Shown piece by piece: positions 4,995-6,568 of a DNA stretch of 6,568 nucleotides (the stretch's first letter is position 1; every line of letters begins with the position of its first letter). Both the position numbers and the translations under genes were made by a program. The stretch is from positions 1 to 6,568 of the forward strand of contig CAYQAJ010000289.1 of assembly GCA_964415245.1 (NCBI GenBank). The letters run 5' to 3'. Source of the DNA: CAYQAJ01 sp964415245. GTDB lineage: Bacteria > Planctomycetota > Planctomycetia > Pirellulales > Pirellulaceae. Below the pieces are notes generated by a model, which worked only from the letters and a program-made list of their open reading frames with translations, was not told the origin of the DNA and made no database searches.

Positions 4995-5042
4995 AAAGCT
5001 CAGCACCCAACTACGTCCAATCGCCGTACGGCGTTCGAAGCG

Positions 5043-5666
5043 CTATTTCGCGTGACTTTTTTGATAAACCGCCTGCAACAGCGCCTCGACGTCGCTGAAC
5101 TTCTTCCGGTCGGACAGGGCAGCATCAAGCAACTTGCGGGCATCAGTCTCGGAGTGGCCCAGCTTGCACAGCACGTCGAACGCTTCCTTGGCCACGTCGG
5201 TGGGCACGTCGCCCGCCATTTCCTCGCGCGACACCATGAGCACGAACTTGGGCATTTTGCGCCGCAGCTTGGCGATGATCCGCTCCGCCGTGGCCGACCC
5301 GATGCCCGGTAGCGCCGAGAGCCCCTTGGCATCCTGCGCCTCGATCAACTCGGCGACTTCCTTGACCGGGCGGACCATGGCCCGCAGTGCTTTTTTGACG
5401 CCCAGGCCATCGACCGAGCAGAAAAGCTCGAAAAATTCCCGTTCGACTTCGCCGGTGAAACCCACCAAACGCGGTGTAAGCCGCCCATGCGCGGGATTGC
5501 CGTCGAGATAGTGGATCGTGAAGAGGCTTACGTCGCGGCCAACGTTGTGCTGCAACCGCAGCCGGGCGAACTCGGGTATCAGCACTTCGTATTCGAAGGC
5601 GTCGACGGCGATGGTGGCGGTGTCATTGGCCACCGACAGCAGCTTGCCGGAGATCTTGTTAATCAA
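5043..5666 (-). CDS. ruvA: Holliday junction binding protein RuvA
   Basis: RuvA tetramers bind the four-way junction and load RuvB rings for branch migration. The 207-residue product has the three usual domains: an OB fold (about 1-70), two helix-hairpin-helix motifs (VDGLGVKKA 85-93; LPGIGSATAERI 119-130), and a small C-terminal helical domain (about 155-207) that contacts RuvB. The start is TTG at 5666, giving MINKISGKL, which fits the family; GGGAG lies ten nt upstream (5681-5677), directly after the ruvC stop. The loop that in E. coli carries the acidic pin (E55, D56) is about five residues longer here, reading LDGNPAHGRLTPR (54-66) with a single Asp and two Arg. ruvC lies 24 nt upstream and ruvB 140 nt downstream. 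Confidence 0.95.
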   Translation of the reverse strand: MINKISGKLLSVANDTATIAVDAFEYEVLIPEFARLRLQHNVGRDVSLFTIHYLDGNPAHGRLTPRLVGFTGEVEREFFELFCSVDGLGVKKALRAMVRPVKEVAELIEAQDAKGLSALPGIGSATAERIIAKLRRKMPKFVLMVSREEMAGDVPTDVAKEAFDVLCKLGHSETDARKLLDAALSDRKKFSDVEALLQAVYQKSHAK

Positions 5667-5690
5667 TGAAGTAGAGCTCCCGCGCAGAGA

Positions 5691-6329
5691 TCACGCCGTT
5701 CGCCGCGCCACCGCCCCACGCGCTTTTCGGCTTGCCGTTTCGCGCTCCGCCGAACCACCGCTCGAATAATAGTGGCACAGCGCCACCGCCAGCGCATCGG
5801 CCACGTCGGGCGGCTCGGGCTCGCGGGCCAGCCCCAATTCGCGGCAAATCGCCCGTTGGACTTGCCCCTTCGATGCCCGCCCGCTGCCGGTGAGCGTTTT
5901 CTTCACCTGCGTAGCCGCGTAGTGGACGACCGGCACTCCTTCCTGCGCGGCGGCCAGGCAGATCACGCCGCGAGCGTGTCCCATGAGGATGGCGGTGCGG
6001 GGCCGCTCATAATGCGAATATAACTGCTCGATCGCTAGTACCGAGGGGCGCAGGGAGTGAATCGCGTCCCGAATCCCGTCGAAGATTTCTTGGAGCCGCG
6101 ACTCGATCGACCCCCGCGGCCGCGATCGCACGACGCCAGCTTCCAACAGCACGGGACCGCGCTGCGATACGGCAAGGGCGCCGTAACCGGTTACGTTCAG
6201 GCCGGGGTCGACGCCCAGAACGCGCACACCTGCCGTGGAACGATGGCTCGATGCGTCGTCCGGCTCATCGCGTGCCGGCCGCGTCGTCGCGCCGTGTGGC
6301 TTACGACTCGATGCGCCAGATCGTGCCAT
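5691..6329 (-). CDS. ruvC: Crossover junction endodeoxyribonuclease RuvC
   Basis: RuvC is the dimeric nuclease that resolves Holliday junctions by paired nicks. The 212-residue product has the RNase H-like core with all four acidic catalytic residues: D41 in GVDPG, E101 in AIEQLY, and D175 and D178 in PPDVADALA, matching E. coli D7, E66, D138 and D141. The basic segment VKKTLTGSGRASK (142-154) matches the family's DNA-binding region. The ATG at 6329 has GGAAG nine nt upstream and overlaps the end of cysS by 29 nt. It gives a 34-residue N-terminal extension rich in Arg, Ser and Asp that E. coli RuvC lacks. A GTG at 6227, just before RVLGVDPG, would give a 178-residue protein of standard length but has no well-placed ribosome binding site. 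The C-terminal 25 residues are basic and probably disordered. ruvA follows after 24 nt. Confidence 0.94.
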   Translation of the reverse strand: MARSGASSRKPHGATTRPARDEPDDASSHRSTAGVRVLGVDPGLNVTGYGALAVSQRGPVLLEAGVVRSRPRGSIESRLQEIFDGIRDAIHSLRPSVLAIEQLYSHYERPRTAILMGHARGVICLAAAQEGVPVVHYAATQVKKTLTGSGRASKGQVQRAICRELGLAREPEPPDVADALAVALCHYYSSGGSAERETASRKARGAVARRTA

Positions 6330-6568
6330 CCTTGCGGTCTTCCAGCGTGATGCCCACTTGGGTCAGTCCGTCGCGAACGCGGTCGGCCAGCGCAAAATCC
6401 TTGCGGCTGCGCGCTTCGGCCCGCAGGTCGATCAGCAGCCGTACGAGCCGGTCGACCAAATCGCTGTCGCCGCTTTGCAGGCGAGGGGGCGGCTCGCGGA
6501 AAAGGCCCAGCAAGGCCGTCAATTCGCGCAAAGTCGCGGCCCCGCGCGTGAGCGATTCGGTCAGCCCT
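6301..6568 (-). CDS. cysS: Cysteinyl-tRNA synthetase, C-terminal end (partial)
   Basis: CysS charges tRNA-Cys with cysteine. Only the last 88 or so codons are present; the frame stays open to the right edge, and the catalytic domain with its HIGH and KMSKS motifs lies outside. The visible part is typical of the helical C-terminal domain: LLGLF, a helix ending in RAEARSRKDFALADRVRDGL, then VGITLEDRKDGTIWRIES before the TAA at 6303-6301. The pattern of a KDF-ADxxRD helix followed by GI-LED---GT-WR is what I know from the end of bacterial CysS proteins. The TTG at 6531 is an internal Leu codon, not a start. The ruvC start overlaps this end by 29 nt, so the two are likely co-transcribed and translationally linked. 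Confidence 0.9.
   Translation of the reverse strand, partial: GLTESLTRGAATLRELTALLGLFREPPPRLQSGDSDLVDRLVRLLIDLRAEARSRKDFALADRVRDGLTQVGITLEDRKDGTIWRIES

Noticed and set aside
4903..5010. 36-codon upstream extension of ruvB
   Set aside because: The added residues do not resemble RuvB, and the segment overlaps the possible ruvB promoter and hairpin.
1..6568. Search for a new defence system, mobile element, CRISPR array or tRNA cluster
   Set aside because: Apart from small gaps, the window is filled by housekeeping genes with uniform composition. No transposase, integrase, regularly spaced repeats or cloverleaf was found by eye.

Overview
The window reads as a stretch of ordinary, GC-rich chromosome from a Planctomycetota bacterium, most likely a Pirellulales-type member. 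This assignment is inference. It rests on the gene order (cysS-ruvC-ruvA-ruvB; rpmF-fabD-fabG), on sequence habits I associate with the phylum (GLSLGE around the FabD nucleophile, a YLDGNP-type loop in RuvA, ANNxLRW in RuvB), and on a short dispersed-type repeat whose complement can be read as GRHSCLP. I see no rRNA, tRNA, insertion sequence, phage gene or CRISPR array.

Left part (1-2437, minus strand): a ribosome/fatty-acid cluster runs leftward as rpmF (ribosomal protein L32), fabD (malonyl-CoA:ACP transacylase) and fabG (3-oxoacyl-ACP reductase). A near-consensus promoter sits about 70 nt upstream of rpmF. plsX, often found between rpmF and fabD in other bacteria, is absent there. That gap instead holds a 14-bp direct repeat and a possible 30-codon leader ORF that ends 10 nt before the GTG start of fabD. 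Left of fabG is a 188-nt gap with hairpins and a possible promoter for a gene beyond the edge; acpP would be expected but is not visible.

Middle part (2438-3876): a second good promoter, pointing right, serves a small plus-strand gene for a 109-residue protein of unknown function. This converges with a minus-strand ferritin-like gene. A 349-nt non-coding stretch follows, with three separate inverted repeats, one of them the dispersed-type repeat.

Right part (3877-6568, minus strand): the 3' end of cysS (cysteinyl-tRNA synthetase) is followed by ruvC, ruvA and ruvB, the full Holliday-junction branch migration and resolution set. cysS and ruvC overlap and ruvA follows ruvC by 24 nt. ruvB is set apart by 140 nt that contain a hairpin and a possible promoter of its own.

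I did not find a convincing undescribed system. The points most worth following are the fabD leader ORF and repeat, the ferritin-like protein with displaced metal motifs, the RuvA loop that lacks the usual acidic pair, the structured gap between ruvB and the ferritin gene, and the small unknown gene behind its own promoter.
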